Shown: positions 49,282-57,788, counted from the first letter of the stretch. The stretch is DNA of 64,000 nt from Bacteroides fragilis (GCA_023664485.1 JAMPFK010000001.1:626031-690030); one strand, 5' to 3'. The notes: generated by a model not told the origin, from the letters alone. Numbers and translations are program-made.

Positions 49282-50881
49282 ATCCCTTCCGGCTTTCGGA
49301 AATCTGCCGCAGCGCGGTTTTAACGTCCTCCGCGCGGTATGGCTTGACAAGATATCCGTTTACCCCGTCGGCCGATCCTTCCGCCGCCCGCCTGCCAAAA
49401 ATATCCGCCGTCATGGCGAGCACCGGCAGCCCGCTGTCTTTTCTCTCCATGCTCCTGATTTCCCGGACGGCCTCGAAACCGCTTTTTCCGGGCATATGGA
49501 CGTCCATCAGAATCACATCGTAATAAAACTCGTCGGACTGCCTGAAAATCTCCAGCGCTTCGTCGCCGTCATACGTTTTATCGGCCGCAATGCCCAGTTT
49601 CTCCAAATAACCGCATAAGATTTCCATATTCGCGTCCTCATCCTCCGCAATCAGCGCCCTTTTGATGGAGATCCCCTCTTTTCCGGAGGGCCGCCCCGGC
49701 GCTCCTGCGGTTCCATACAATACATCGTCCCCGTCCGCCTCGAGCATGACGGATACCGTCGTTCCCCTGTTCTTCCGCGTCCTGATCTGTATCGTGCCGT
49801 GCAGCAGCTCCACCAGACGCTTCGTCAGCGCCAGACCGAGACCGCTCCCTTCCGTCCCCCGTTTTCTTCCTTCTCTCGCATAAGGCCTCCATGCCCTGGC
49901 AAGAAATTCCTGCTCCATGCCGATTCCCGTATCCGACACTTCCAGCAAAAGCTTTACCCTTTTTTCCTCTTTATAAACCGCTTCCATACGGCAGACTACC
50001 TGCCCGCCGTCCTCCGTATATTTCACTGCGTTGGAAACGATATTGATAACGATCTGCTGAAAAACCGTTCTGTTCAGATACAGATACCGATATGCCGGCT
50101 TCCCTACGAGAAACCGCAGCCGGATATTCCGTTTTTTTATTTCCTGTGCAAAAATCCCTTTTGGATATTTTATGAGTTCTTCCAGCACGACCGCCTCCGT
50201 TCTGCCGGCGCCCCGGCCTTCCAGCGCGGAAATGTCCAGAACGCTGTTCACGAGATTCAGAAGATATTCCGCGGAAAGGGCGGCATTATCCAGATATTCA
50301 TCCGCCGGATACGCCTTTTCCCGCAGTAATGTCAGACTGCCATAGATACTGTTAAGAGATGTCCTGATTTCATGGGCAAGATAAGCGGCCCGTTCCCGCA
50401 GAATTTCCGCCTTTTCCTTCTGCGGGCCGGATATGCCGCCGTTTTTTCCCCCGGCTTTCCAACAGGAAAACATTTCTGTGATATCTTCACAGAAAACAAC
50501 GATATTCTCTTTTTGCCTGCTGGATTTCTCATAAAAAGTATTCCTGATAAAAGTAATTTTCTTATGATATGGATCGTTCCCGGCTTTCAGGCTGCAGATC
50601 ACGGTATGCTTCTCCTGTACGGCCAGCGCGCCGAGAACTCTGATCAGTTTCATATTCTCATGAAATTCTTCTTCGCCGCCGCACAGCCTTCCCTGCAGCT
50701 TCCTCAGAAAATCCTCGTACCGTCCTTCTTCCGGTATGTCGTACTGCAAATTTTTCTTTTCATATTTTCGTATATATACGCCTTTTCTTGCATTAACAAA
50801 TAATATGAAATCGAAGATCCCTTCTGGTAAAATAAGATTGACCGGCCTGCCTGTCAAACGGTCTTTCAAAAATTTAAACAT
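49202..50881 (-). CDS. Hybrid histidine kinase with receiver domain
   Basis: The 559-residue protein has an N-terminal PAS-like cytoplasmic sensor region (about 20-135, ending NIVVFCEDITEMF). A HisKA domain follows with AAYLAHEIRTSLNSIYG (His170), then an HATPase domain with NIVSNAVKYTEDGG (Asn284), SDTGIGM, and GTEGSGLGLAL. A C-terminal receiver domain has LIAEDEDANME, phospho-Asp460 in VILMDVHMPGKSG, and LVKPYRAED. No membrane segment is present. The -10 box lies 12 bp from the ATG and there is no Shine-Dalgarno sequence. It overlaps the LytS-type gene. Confidence 0.88.
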   Translation of the reverse strand: MFKFLKDRLTGRPVNLILPEGIFDFILFVNARKGVYIRKYEKKNLQYDIPEEGRYEDFLRKLQGRLCGGEEEFHENMKLIRVLGALAVQEKHTVICSLKAGNDPYHKKITFIRNTFYEKSSRQKENIVVFCEDITEMFSCWKAGGKNGGISGPQKEKAEILRERAAYLAHEIRTSLNSIYGSLTLLREKAYPADEYLDNAALSAEYLLNLVNSVLDISALEGRGAGRTEAVVLEELIKYPKGIFAQEIKKRNIRLRFLVGKPAYRYLYLNRTVFQQIVINIVSNAVKYTEDGGQVVCRMEAVYKEEKRVKLLLEVSDTGIGMEQEFLARAWRPYAREGRKRGTEGSGLGLALTKRLVELLHGTIQIRTRKNRGTTVSVMLEADGDDVLYGTAGAPGRPSGKEGISIKRALIAEDEDANMEILCGYLEKLGIAADKTYDGDEALEIFRQSDEFYYDVILMDVHMPGKSGFEAVREIRSMERKDSGLPVLAMTADIFGRRAAEGSADGVNGYLVKPYRAEDVKTALRQISESRKGYGEKNEGYRKDGEECGDSPVESAFSF

Positions 50882-50892
50882 AATATAAGACT

Positions 50893-50920
50893 ATTATAAA
50901 GGACGCTAAAAGGAATGCAA
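50893..50920 (-). promoter_or_regulatory. Sigma-A promoter of the kinase operon, giving a near-leaderless transcript
   Basis: On the minus strand TTGCAT (50915-50920), 16 bp and TATAAT (50893-50898). The hybrid-kinase ATG (50879-50881) begins 11 bp after the -10 box, so the transcript would start about 5 nt before the start codon. Confidence 0.6.
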
Positions 50921-51000
50921 GCCATAACAAAGTCTGCATAAATACAAATTTTGCCCGATTTTCGTCGTTTTTTTACTTTTGCGGAAGCCGCTCTCTGTTA

Positions 51001-51813
51001 TCACAGATTTTTCATAAATTCTATGTCTTCCATGGCGATTGCCGGGTTCATTTCTTCCCGGAGAAGATACATATCCGGCCTGTTCTCATGGAGCCATTCG
51101 GAAACCGCTTTATACCGGATCACGCCTTTTCCAAGAGGCGCAGCGCAATACTTCCCGCTTTCATCAAGATAAAAATCCTTGATGTGCATCGCCTCCACAA
51201 ATTCCCCGATGCCGTCAAGCCACTCCCGCCAATAAGCATCCTGATCCGTCGTATCCGGGTACTGCAGTAAATTGGAAGCGTCAAAAATCAGCCGCAGATG
51301 CTCTTTATCGTTCACCTGCTCCAGCACGTCCTTCACCGCTTCCAGATTTTCGAGCGGATGCCAGTATACCGGTTCGACCGCCAGCTTCACATCGAGGCGC
51401 ACGGCCTCCTCCATGACGCGTTTCACACTGTCCAGCATACAGGGATACCATTTCGCTTTCTCTTCCCGGCTCAGATGCGGATAGGCCGTCTCCGTCCCTA
51501 CCACCTTCGCGCCGACTTCCCTGCTGTAGGCCAGACATTTTTTCAGCGTGTTTACCGCATAGCTGCGGATCTCTTCATCCGGGTTCCCCAAATCCATATA
51601 GCAGCCAAAAACGGGAATCTCCACTTTCCATTCCTCAAAAGCCCGCCGGATCCTTTCCAGATGCGCCCCGGTGATATCCTCGTAACTGTCGATACCCGTA
51701 AAAACCTTGGGCAGCGCGAGCTGCGCCGCCTCATAGCCTGCCCGATGCAGCGTTTCCGCCGCCTTCTCAATCTCCATCTTCCCATAGTCATGCGCTCTCA
51801 CGCCGATCTTCAT
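51001..51813 (-). CDS. Sugar phosphate isomerase/epimerase (xylose-isomerase-like TIM barrel)
   Basis: The 270-residue protein starts MKIGVRAHDYGKMEIEKAAETLHRAGYEAAQLAL. Metal-binding residues of the AP-endonuclease-2/xylose-isomerase-like fold are visible in KVVGTETAYPH, LAVEPVYWHPLENLE, LIFDASNLLQY and EAMHIKDFYLDE. It probably acts on a keto- or aldo-sugar in the cytoplasm. It forms an operon with rhaM 21 bp upstream. RhaM neighbours suggest rhamnose or another deoxyhexose, but this fold class has broad specificity. Confidence 0.82.
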   Translation of the reverse strand: MKIGVRAHDYGKMEIEKAAETLHRAGYEAAQLALPKVFTGIDSYEDITGAHLERIRRAFEEWKVEIPVFGCYMDLGNPDEEIRSYAVNTLKKCLAYSREVGAKVVGTETAYPHLSREEKAKWYPCMLDSVKRVMEEAVRLDVKLAVEPVYWHPLENLEAVKDVLEQVNDKEHLRLIFDASNLLQYPDTTDQDAYWREWLDGIGEFVEAMHIKDFYLDESGKYCAAPLGKGVIRYKAVSEWLHENRPDMYLLREEMNPAIAMEDIEFMKNL

Positions 51814-51834
51814 TGTGATTTCCCTCCCGGCTTT

Positions 51835-52146
51835 CTAATCTAAGTGGAACAGCGGCTTCAAATCGATCGATACCGGGCTGTTGTCCGGGTTCGTCTCCAT
51901 AATATCCGCCATAAAATCCCACCATTTCCGGTTGATCGCCGTATCCGCGCCCTTTGCCCACAGCTCTTCGTCCTCGATTTCAATATAGCTGAACAGCGTC
52001 AGCGTCTCCCTGTCCAGAAAAATAGAATAATTCTTTCCACCGTGCTCATGGATCATATCCTTCATCTCCGGCCAAAGCTCGTTATGGCGTTTCTCATATT
52101 CCGCCTCCTGTCCGGGGTATAATTTCATCTTAAATCCTTTGATCAT
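51835..52146 (-). CDS. rhaM: L-rhamnose mutarotase
   Basis: RhaM interconverts the anomers of L-rhamnose, speeding its entry into catabolism. The frame starts at 52167, but AAAGGAGCGG before the ATG at 52144-52146 gives 103 residues (MIKGFKMKLYPGQEAEYEKRHNELWPEMKDMI). The segments HNELWPEM, YSIFLDRETLTLFSYIE and NRKWWDFMADIMETNPDNSP are diagnostic. It is the first gene of a two-gene minus-strand operon and has a structured leader. Confidence 0.95.
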   Translation of the reverse strand: MIKGFKMKLYPGQEAEYEKRHNELWPEMKDMIHEHGGKNYSIFLDRETLTLFSYIEIEDEELWAKGADTAINRKWWDFMADIMETNPDNSPVSIDLKPLFHLD

Positions 52147-52184
52147 ACAATCCGCTCCTTTCCGCATTCCGTCGCATTTTTACA

Positions 52185-52279
52185 GTAAACGACATCAGAA
52201 ACTGCTTTTTCGGACTTGTAAAAGCTTACCTGTATGGCTTTTGCAGGAGCCGGAAAGAGCAATTTGTTATGTCGTTTAC
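52185..52279 (-). promoter_or_regulatory. Structured leader of rhaM with inverted GTAAACGACAT arms
   Basis: The arms at 52269-52279 and 52185-52195 are perfect 11-bp inverted repeats and lie within the presumed rhaM leader RNA. Between them are shorter self-complementary stretches (GGCTCCTGCAAAAGCC; AAAGCCATACAGG). It could be a folded RNA element or paired protein-binding sites. The first arm plus flank matches 13 of 13 bases at 57821-57833. Confidence 0.45.
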
Positions 52280-52304
52280 GATATGTATTCTATTTCTGCT
52301 TTTT

Positions 52305-52333
52305 ATTATAAAGCGTTTTGTTTTTCTTGTAAA
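52305..52333 (-). promoter_or_regulatory. Sigma-A promoter of rhaM operon
   Basis: On the minus strand TTTACA (52328-52333), 17 bp and TATAAT (52305-52310). The leader to rhaM is about 150 nt and contains the 11-bp inverted arms. Confidence 0.75.
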
Positions 52334-52360
52334 ATACAAAATGAAAAATCGCCTGCAAAA

Positions 52361-52543
52361 GGTATCAGTGCAGCCGCCGGGCCGTGCAGCGTACCGTTCC
52401 CGCGGGGCACGCTTCCGCTCCGCGAAAACCAGCAGCGGTACTAAGTTCAAAAGCTGCAAGCGCCTTTTTCACTAAGTGCCGGCGGTTTTCAAGGGCCCCC
52501 GCGGGAACGGTACGCTGCACGGCCCGGCGGCTGCACTGATACC
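52361..52543. repeat. Perfect 47-bp inverted repeat, 183 bp overall
   Basis: The arms 52361-52407 and 52497-52543 are perfectly complementary over 47 bp and enclose an 89-bp loop with no ORF of note. The arms are GC-rich (starting GGTATCAGTGCAG). The element lies in the 570-bp spacer between the divergent rhaM and GH105 genes, outside both promoters. No target-site duplication is evident. It may be a miniature inverted-repeat element, or a structural DNA/RNA element; its copy number elsewhere is unknown. Confidence 0.8.
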
Positions 52544-52598
52544 CTATTACCCTTCTGAAACTTGGTCGAAATTGCTGTATTTTTGAATGAAAGCAATC

Positions 52599-52627
52599 TA
52601 TTTGCGAAACGGTCTGTTTTGTATAAT
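52599..52627 (+). promoter_or_regulatory. Probable promoter of the GH105 operon
   Basis: TATAAT (52622-52627) with a weak TATTTG (52599-52604) 17 bp upstream. Right after it, ATTGGCA occurs twice exactly 10 bp apart (52637-52643 and 52647-52653), a plausible operator. The weak -35 suggests dependence on an activator. Confidence 0.5.
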
Positions 52628-52716
52628 AATAGTAGTATTGGCACGCATTGGCAGAATGGCGGTCAATATAAGATTTTATGGGATAAGCAGACTAATTTGA
52701 AACAGGAGGGTATCTT

Positions 52717-53766
52717 ATGCAGCTGGAATTTAACAAAGAACAGATAGAAAATGTCATCGACAGAATCGTGGACCGGACCATGAAGATGGATCTGACCTGG
52801 GACTGGCCCTGCGGCGTCGCTTATTACGGCATCAGCGAGGCTTATGAGAAGACGGGGAACGAAAAATATTTAACGCTTCTCAAAGACCGCGTGGACGAGC
52901 TGATTTCTCTCGGCCTGCCGAAGGTATGGACGGTAAACGCCTGCGCGATGGGCCATTGCCTCGTATCGCTTTATCAGGCGACCGGGGAGCAGAAATACTG
53001 GGATCTCGTTATGAGCAAGATCGCTTACATACAGAAAGACGCGCTCCGCTTCGGCGACAGCGTGCTGCAGCATACGGTTTCCGCCAACAATGATTTCCCG
53101 GAGCAGGCATGGGCGGATACCCTGTTCATGGCCGCTTTCTTCCTGTTAAGGGTCGGCGTGATCAACAAAGACGAGGCGATGATAGACGATGCCCTGAATC
53201 AGTGGTACTGGCATATCAATTATTTACAGGATGAAAAAACGGGCTTCTACTATCATGGCTACAACAATATAACCAAAGACCATATGTCCGGCATTTACTG
53301 GGGCAGAGCCAACGCCTGGGCCGCTTATACGATGTCGAAGGTAGGAAGCGTACTTCCGGAATGCTACCTCTATCCGAAATATCTGGATGTGGCGGGCTCC
53401 CTGAACGACCAGCTCGCCGCGCTGAAAACGGTGCAGACGGAAAACGGCCTGTGGAGAACGGTCTTAAACGACGAGGAGTCCTATGAGGAAATTTCCGCTT
53501 CCGCCGGAATCGCGGCAGCGATGCTTGAGCGGGGCAATCCGCTGCATACCCGCCATATCAATCTCGCCATTCAGGGGCTTCTCAACAATGTCAGCGAGGA
53601 TGGACGCGTCATGAACGTATCCGGCGGAACGGCCGTTATGAAGGATATCGACGGATACCGCGGCATTTCCAGACGCTGGATCCAGGGCTGGGGACAGGGC
53701 CTTGCACTTGCCTTTTTCAGCAATGTGCTGGTTTCCGCTTCTATCGCAAAAGATGGCGCGCTTTAA
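52717..53766 (+). CDS. GH105 unsaturated rhamnogalacturonyl hydrolase
   Basis: GH105 enzymes remove the unsaturated glucuronyl/galacturonyl residue from the non-reducing end of oligosaccharides made by pectin lyases, releasing a rhamnose-containing product. The 349-residue protein has the six-hairpin barrel pattern: WDWPCGVAYYGISEAYEKTG near residue 24, EQAWADTLFMAAFFLLRVG with the catalytic Asp in WAD, GYNNITKDHMSGIYWGRANAWAAYTM, and a C-terminal RGISRRWIQGWGQGLALAF. No signal peptide: cytoplasmic. AGGAGGG precedes the ATG. It is the first gene of the plus-strand operon and is followed immediately by the acetylesterase. Confidence 0.9.
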   Translation: MQLEFNKEQIENVIDRIVDRTMKMDLTWDWPCGVAYYGISEAYEKTGNEKYLTLLKDRVDELISLGLPKVWTVNACAMGHCLVSLYQATGEQKYWDLVMSKIAYIQKDALRFGDSVLQHTVSANNDFPEQAWADTLFMAAFFLLRVGVINKDEAMIDDALNQWYWHINYLQDEKTGFYYHGYNNITKDHMSGIYWGRANAWAAYTMSKVGSVLPECYLYPKYLDVAGSLNDQLAALKTVQTENGLWRTVLNDEESYEEISASAGIAAAMLERGNPLHTRHINLAIQGLLNNVSEDGRVMNVSGGTAVMKDIDGYRGISRRWIQGWGQGLALAFFSNVLVSASIAKDGAL

Positions 53767-53767
53767 A

Positions 53768-55519
53768 ATGGACAGATATCTTTTTACGCCGGGCGGCAAT
53801 GTGGGCCCGGAGGATTTCTATACGGAGGAACGCGGTTTCGGCTTTCTCACGGAACAGACGATGGAAGAGATACCGCGCCTCATGCTGCCGGAGCTCAACG
53901 GCGGCTTTATGTCGGTTCCATGGCGCCGCTTATTGGAACCGGCCAGGATCCGGCAAAATGACTGCGGCTGTATGATACAGCGGCCGGAAACGGTTTCGGA
54001 AAACGAGGCAGAAGCTGTCCCGGAAAATGCGAGACAGCTTCCGCTCCGCTTTAAGTGCCATGTGGACGAAGAAGGCAGTTACCGCGTCAAGGTTGTGATA
54101 CGCGCCAGGGAAAAGCTGTCCGATATCCGCGTTTTCACGGGACGGCGCTGTCTGGCCGCTTACCGGGAATCGCTTCCCGCGGGAGAAACGCTCGCCTGCG
54201 AACTATATACGGAAGTCTGCGGCATCATACCGCGGGGACAGGAAAAGACATATCATGACCGCTGCATTGAAGTGAGCGTTACCGCGGACGCCCCCTGTAT
54301 CAGCGAGATCGAAATCGAGCCCGTACACTGCCCGGTACTCTATATTGCGGGAGACTCCACCGTAACCGACCAGTCGGCGGAATATCCTTATGCGCCGGGA
54401 GCGAGCTATGCCGGCTGGGGACAGATGCTTCCCTTCTTTCTCAAAGGGTGTCTGACTGTTTCCAATCATTCCCATTCCGGACTGACAACGGAAAGCTTCC
54501 GTCAGGAAGGCCACGCGGCGATTCCTTTCCGCCGCTGTAAACCGGGAGATTTTATGTTCTTTCAGTTCGGCCATAACGATCAGAAACTGATGCATTTAAA
54601 GGCGCAGGAGGGCTACCGTGCCAATCTGGAAGCCTATATTGCCGAATGCCGGAAGATGGGCGTTCATCCGCTCCTTGTCACGCCGGTGGCGCGGAATACC
54701 TGGCGCGGGAACGACGGGCAGTATAACGATTTATTACAGGAATATGCCGATGCCTGTCTGGAAATCGGCAGGCGCTTATCCGTCCCTGTTCTGGATCTCC
54801 ACCGGTTGAGTATGGAATTTATCATCCGGCTTGGAAAGGAAAACGCGAAAAGATACTTCTACCCTTCCGATTATACGCATCATAACGATTTCGGCGCGGC
54901 CAAAATGGCGGCGTTTGTCTGTGCGGAAATCAAACGCACCTGCATGGAAGGCGCTTATTTACAGCTGGCTTCCCATATCCAGGAATCCCCTGTGGAATGG
55001 CCCGAACCCGCTTTCGTCAAACCGCTGCAAAGGCCGGAAGGCTTTATAATGGATAACGGGCCCGCGGAATGGGAAGATCCGGACAGGCCCTCCGATTTAC
55101 TGCTTCGGGCGGAAGCGCTCGATATGGTCATCCGGAGAGCCGGATTTTTTATCACAAATGTCTACAACGATCTGTTTACGGATATTATCGGGCACGAATG
55201 GTATGCCGGCGCGGTCGAATGCGCCCTGCAGAACGGGCTTTTGACTGAAGAGCTCTGCGAGGGCAGGCTGTTTCGTCCGCTGGAACCGGTCACGCTTCTT
55301 GACTTTACCGTCTTTTTGATGGGAGCCTACGGCAGCCGGAAAACGCTGCCCGCGGCGCGGCCCTGCCCTTATGACGGCGCTGTCAGCGAAAAGCTGCGGC
55401 CTCTTATATCGGCTGCCTGCCAGCTTCATGTGCTCGCCGCAGACGGAACGGACGCCCTGAACGGGCACATTTCCCGCAAACAGGGATCGGATCTGTGCCG
55501 GAAGCTGAAAATCATGTAA
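53768..55519 (+). CDS. SGNH/CE12-type carbohydrate acetylesterase with SLH-like tail
   Basis: I start at the ATG at 53768, 1 bp after the GH105 stop (583 residues). An upstream frame and an ATG at 53753 exist, and no clear ribosome binding site helps. Residues about 1-195 form a beta-rich N-terminal part. The SGNH esterase core has block I YIAGDSTVTDQ, block III FQFGHNDQK and block V with DYTHHNDFGAAKMA. This is the CE12 rhamnogalacturonan-acetylesterase pattern. After about residue 440 a segment with FTDIIGHEWYAGAVECALQNGL and RLFRPLEPVTLLDFTVFLMGAYG resembles an SLH domain. No signal peptide is evident. Confidence 0.8.
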   Translation: MDRYLFTPGGNVGPEDFYTEERGFGFLTEQTMEEIPRLMLPELNGGFMSVPWRRLLEPARIRQNDCGCMIQRPETVSENEAEAVPENARQLPLRFKCHVDEEGSYRVKVVIRAREKLSDIRVFTGRRCLAAYRESLPAGETLACELYTEVCGIIPRGQEKTYHDRCIEVSVTADAPCISEIEIEPVHCPVLYIAGDSTVTDQSAEYPYAPGASYAGWGQMLPFFLKGCLTVSNHSHSGLTTESFRQEGHAAIPFRRCKPGDFMFFQFGHNDQKLMHLKAQEGYRANLEAYIAECRKMGVHPLLVTPVARNTWRGNDGQYNDLLQEYADACLEIGRRLSVPVLDLHRLSMEFIIRLGKENAKRYFYPSDYTHHNDFGAAKMAAFVCAEIKRTCMEGAYLQLASHIQESPVEWPEPAFVKPLQRPEGFIMDNGPAEWEDPDRPSDLLLRAEALDMVIRRAGFFITNVYNDLFTDIIGHEWYAGAVECALQNGLLTEELCEGRLFRPLEPVTLLDFTVFLMGAYGSRKTLPAARPCPYDGAVSEKLRPLISAACQLHVLAADGTDALNGHISRKQGSDLCRKLKIM

Positions 55520-55554
55520 AAACAATCGAAATAAATTTATCAGGCAATATCGGA

Positions 55555-55600
55555 GTTTCCTGTGAAAAGTAAATTTTCGCAGGCTGAGCAAGAATGGAGG
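55555..55600 (+). repeat. Dispersed intergenic repeat, copy C (second half)
   Basis: It reads TTTCCTG, then CTGTGAAAA-GTAAA-TTTTCGCAG hairpin, then GCTGAGCAAGAATGGAG. It shares the second half with copy B (63143-63219, minus). It overlaps the ribosome binding site of the GH112 gene. Confidence 0.6.
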
Positions 55601-55607
55601 AATTAAT

Positions 55608-57788
55608 ATGGGAAAAAGAAAAGGCGGCTTTACGCTGCCAGGCGAATCAGGCTATGAAGAACTTACTTTAAAGCTGGCGGAAAAATGGGGCGCGGACGTG
55701 ATCCGGGACAGCGACGGCACCGAACTGTCGGAAGATATCATTCATGCCGGCTACGGCATCTACTCCACCCTCTGCATTATCCGGGATCACAACGAATGGG
55801 CCGCTCAGAATCCTGATAAGCTGCAGCAGACCTTTTTGTGCACTTCGCCCATAACTGCCATCCCCGAAGCGGAAAAAGCCGGCGGCAAAACCGCCCCTCT
55901 GGCCATAAGGCTTATGGATGATTTCTTTGAAGAGCAGTTTACTGTCAACGACTGCCCGGCCTCTGTGAAATATTGGCAGGTCTATGACAGAACCAGCAAT
56001 ATGCTGCTTCCTTCAGACAGCTGGCGCTATGACCGGGAAAACGGGAGCGTTACGATTCAGGACGCCGTCCCGTGGCATAAATACACCGTCAGCTTTCTTG
56101 CCTACCGTATCTGGGAAGAAATCTCCATGTATAATCACACGACCAACAACTGGGATAAAGAGCATCTGATGCAGATCGATCCCAGATACCCGGAGACCCG
56201 CGAATATATGACGGCCTGGCTGCAAAACTGGTGCGAAGCCCACCCGGATACGACCGTTGTCCGCTTTACGTCTCTGTTCTATAACTTTGTCTGGATATGG
56301 GGCTCTCATGAAGAATGCCGCTCTCTTTTTACGGACTGGGGGTCTTACGACTTCACCGTAAGCGACCTGGCGCTCGATGAATTTGAAAAAGAATATGGCT
56401 ATTCCATGACCGCGGAGGATTTCGTCAATCAGGGCAAACGCCATGTCACCCATATGCCGGGCGATGCGCATAAGAAGGACTGGATGAAATTCATCAACGA
56501 TTTCGTCATCTCCTTTGGCAGAACGCTGGTCGATATCGTGCACTCCTATGGAAAAAAAGCCTATGTTTTTTATGATGACAGCTGGGTAGGCCTGGAACCG
56601 TATAACGGGAGGTTTTCAGAATTCGGCTTCGACGGGCTGATCAAATGCGTCTTTTCCGGTTTTGAAGCAAGGCTCTGCGCGGGCGTGGATGTTCCGGTGC
56701 ACGAGCTCCGGCTGCATCCCTATCTCTTCCCGGTAGGTCTTGGCGGCGCGCCCACTTTTATGGAGGGCGGAAACCCTACGGCGGAGGCCAAAGGCTATTG
56801 GAACCGGATCAGAAGAGCTCTGCTCCGCTGCTCTATCGACAGGATCGGCCTCGGCGGTTATCTGCATCTGACCGAAAATTTCCCCGATTTCTGCGATTAT
56901 ATCGAACAGATTACGGATGAATTTCACAGGATTCAGGACGTCCATGCGCAGGGAGCTCCCTACTGCCTGAAAACCAGAGTCGCCGTACTGCATTATTGGG
57001 GCGCTTTGCGTTCCTGGACGCTTTCGGGACATTTTCACGAAACATGGCAGCACGATCTGATTCATATCAACGAATCGTTGTCCGGCCTGCCGATAGAGGT
57101 TTCCTTCCTCTCCTTCGAGGATGTAAAGGCAGGCGCGCTGAAAGACATCGACGTCGTTATCAACGCCGGTTATGCCGGAAGCGCATGGAGCGGCGGCGAC
57201 GCCTGGAAAGACGATGAGCTCGTGGAAATCCTGACAGAATGGGTACATCAGGGCGGCGTCTTCCTCGGCGTCAACGAACCGTCCGCCGTTACGGGATACG
57301 ATACCTTCTTCCGGATGGCTCATGTGCTGGGCATCGACGAGGATACCGGCGCAAGAATCTGCCATGGCAGATGGCAGTTCCGGACAGACGATGCCGACGG
57401 CCTCGTTCCGCAGGGAACGGAACTTTCCGTAAAGCCGAACCGCTATCTTACGGATGGAAAGGCAAAGGTCCTGTTAGAAAAAGACGGGGAACCCGTCCTG
57501 ACGATTCATGACTTCGGAAAAGGAAAAGGCATTTATCTTTCTTCCTTCCAGTACACGCCCGCCAACACCAGACTGCTTTACCAGCTGATCCGCTTTGGCG
57601 GCGATGAGGACGCCGACGGAATGTATGTAACGGATAATCTGTATACCGAATGCGCTTACTACCCCGAAAGCAAAACGCTGGTCGTTATCAACAACAGCGA
57701 TGTAACGCAGAAGACCTGTGTAGATACCCATGCGGGAAAGAAAGAGCTGACACTGGAGCCCTATCAGACGATGTTCCTGAATCTGTAG
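55608..57788 (+). CDS. GH112 beta-galactoside phosphorylase (galactosyl-rhamnose or lacto-N-biose type)
   Basis: GH112 enzymes phosphorolyse beta-galactosides to alpha-galactose 1-phosphate. The 726-residue protein starts MGKRKGGFTLPGESGYEEL and has RYPETREYMTAWLQNWCEAHPDT, VRFTSLFYNFVWIWG, and the catalytic-region YVFYDDSWVGLEPYNGRF with YLHLTENFPDF and HELRLHPYLFP, all typical of GH112. Lacto-N-biose phosphorylases belong to the same family, but the neighbours (RhaM, GH105, CE12-like esterase, deoxyhexose isomerase) favour D-galactosyl-beta-1,4-L-rhamnose phosphorylase, which acts on the rhamnogalacturonan backbone product. AGGAGGAATT precedes the ATG. Cytoplasmic. Confidence 0.88.
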   Translation: MGKRKGGFTLPGESGYEELTLKLAEKWGADVIRDSDGTELSEDIIHAGYGIYSTLCIIRDHNEWAAQNPDKLQQTFLCTSPITAIPEAEKAGGKTAPLAIRLMDDFFEEQFTVNDCPASVKYWQVYDRTSNMLLPSDSWRYDRENGSVTIQDAVPWHKYTVSFLAYRIWEEISMYNHTTNNWDKEHLMQIDPRYPETREYMTAWLQNWCEAHPDTTVVRFTSLFYNFVWIWGSHEECRSLFTDWGSYDFTVSDLALDEFEKEYGYSMTAEDFVNQGKRHVTHMPGDAHKKDWMKFINDFVISFGRTLVDIVHSYGKKAYVFYDDSWVGLEPYNGRFSEFGFDGLIKCVFSGFEARLCAGVDVPVHELRLHPYLFPVGLGGAPTFMEGGNPTAEAKGYWNRIRRALLRCSIDRIGLGGYLHLTENFPDFCDYIEQITDEFHRIQDVHAQGAPYCLKTRVAVLHYWGALRSWTLSGHFHETWQHDLIHINESLSGLPIEVSFLSFEDVKAGALKDIDVVINAGYAGSAWSGGDAWKDDELVEILTEWVHQGGVFLGVNEPSAVTGYDTFFRMAHVLGIDEDTGARICHGRWQFRTDDADGLVPQGTELSVKPNRYLTDGKAKVLLEKDGEPVLTIHDFGKGKGIYLSSFQYTPANTRLLYQLIRFGGDEDADGMYVTDNLYTECAYYPESKTLVVINNSDVTQKTCVDTHAGKKELTLEPYQTMFLNL

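Noticed and set aside
52361..52543. The 47-bp inverted repeat as a retron or group II intron remnant
   Set aside because: No reverse transcriptase gene or intron domain motifs lie in the window. It is kept as an unclassified inverted repeat.
55608..57788. GH112 as only a lacto-N-biose phosphorylase of the human-milk or mucin pathway
   Set aside because: It cannot be excluded by sequence, but no nahK or mucin-related gene is nearby, and rhamnose and pectin genes surround it.
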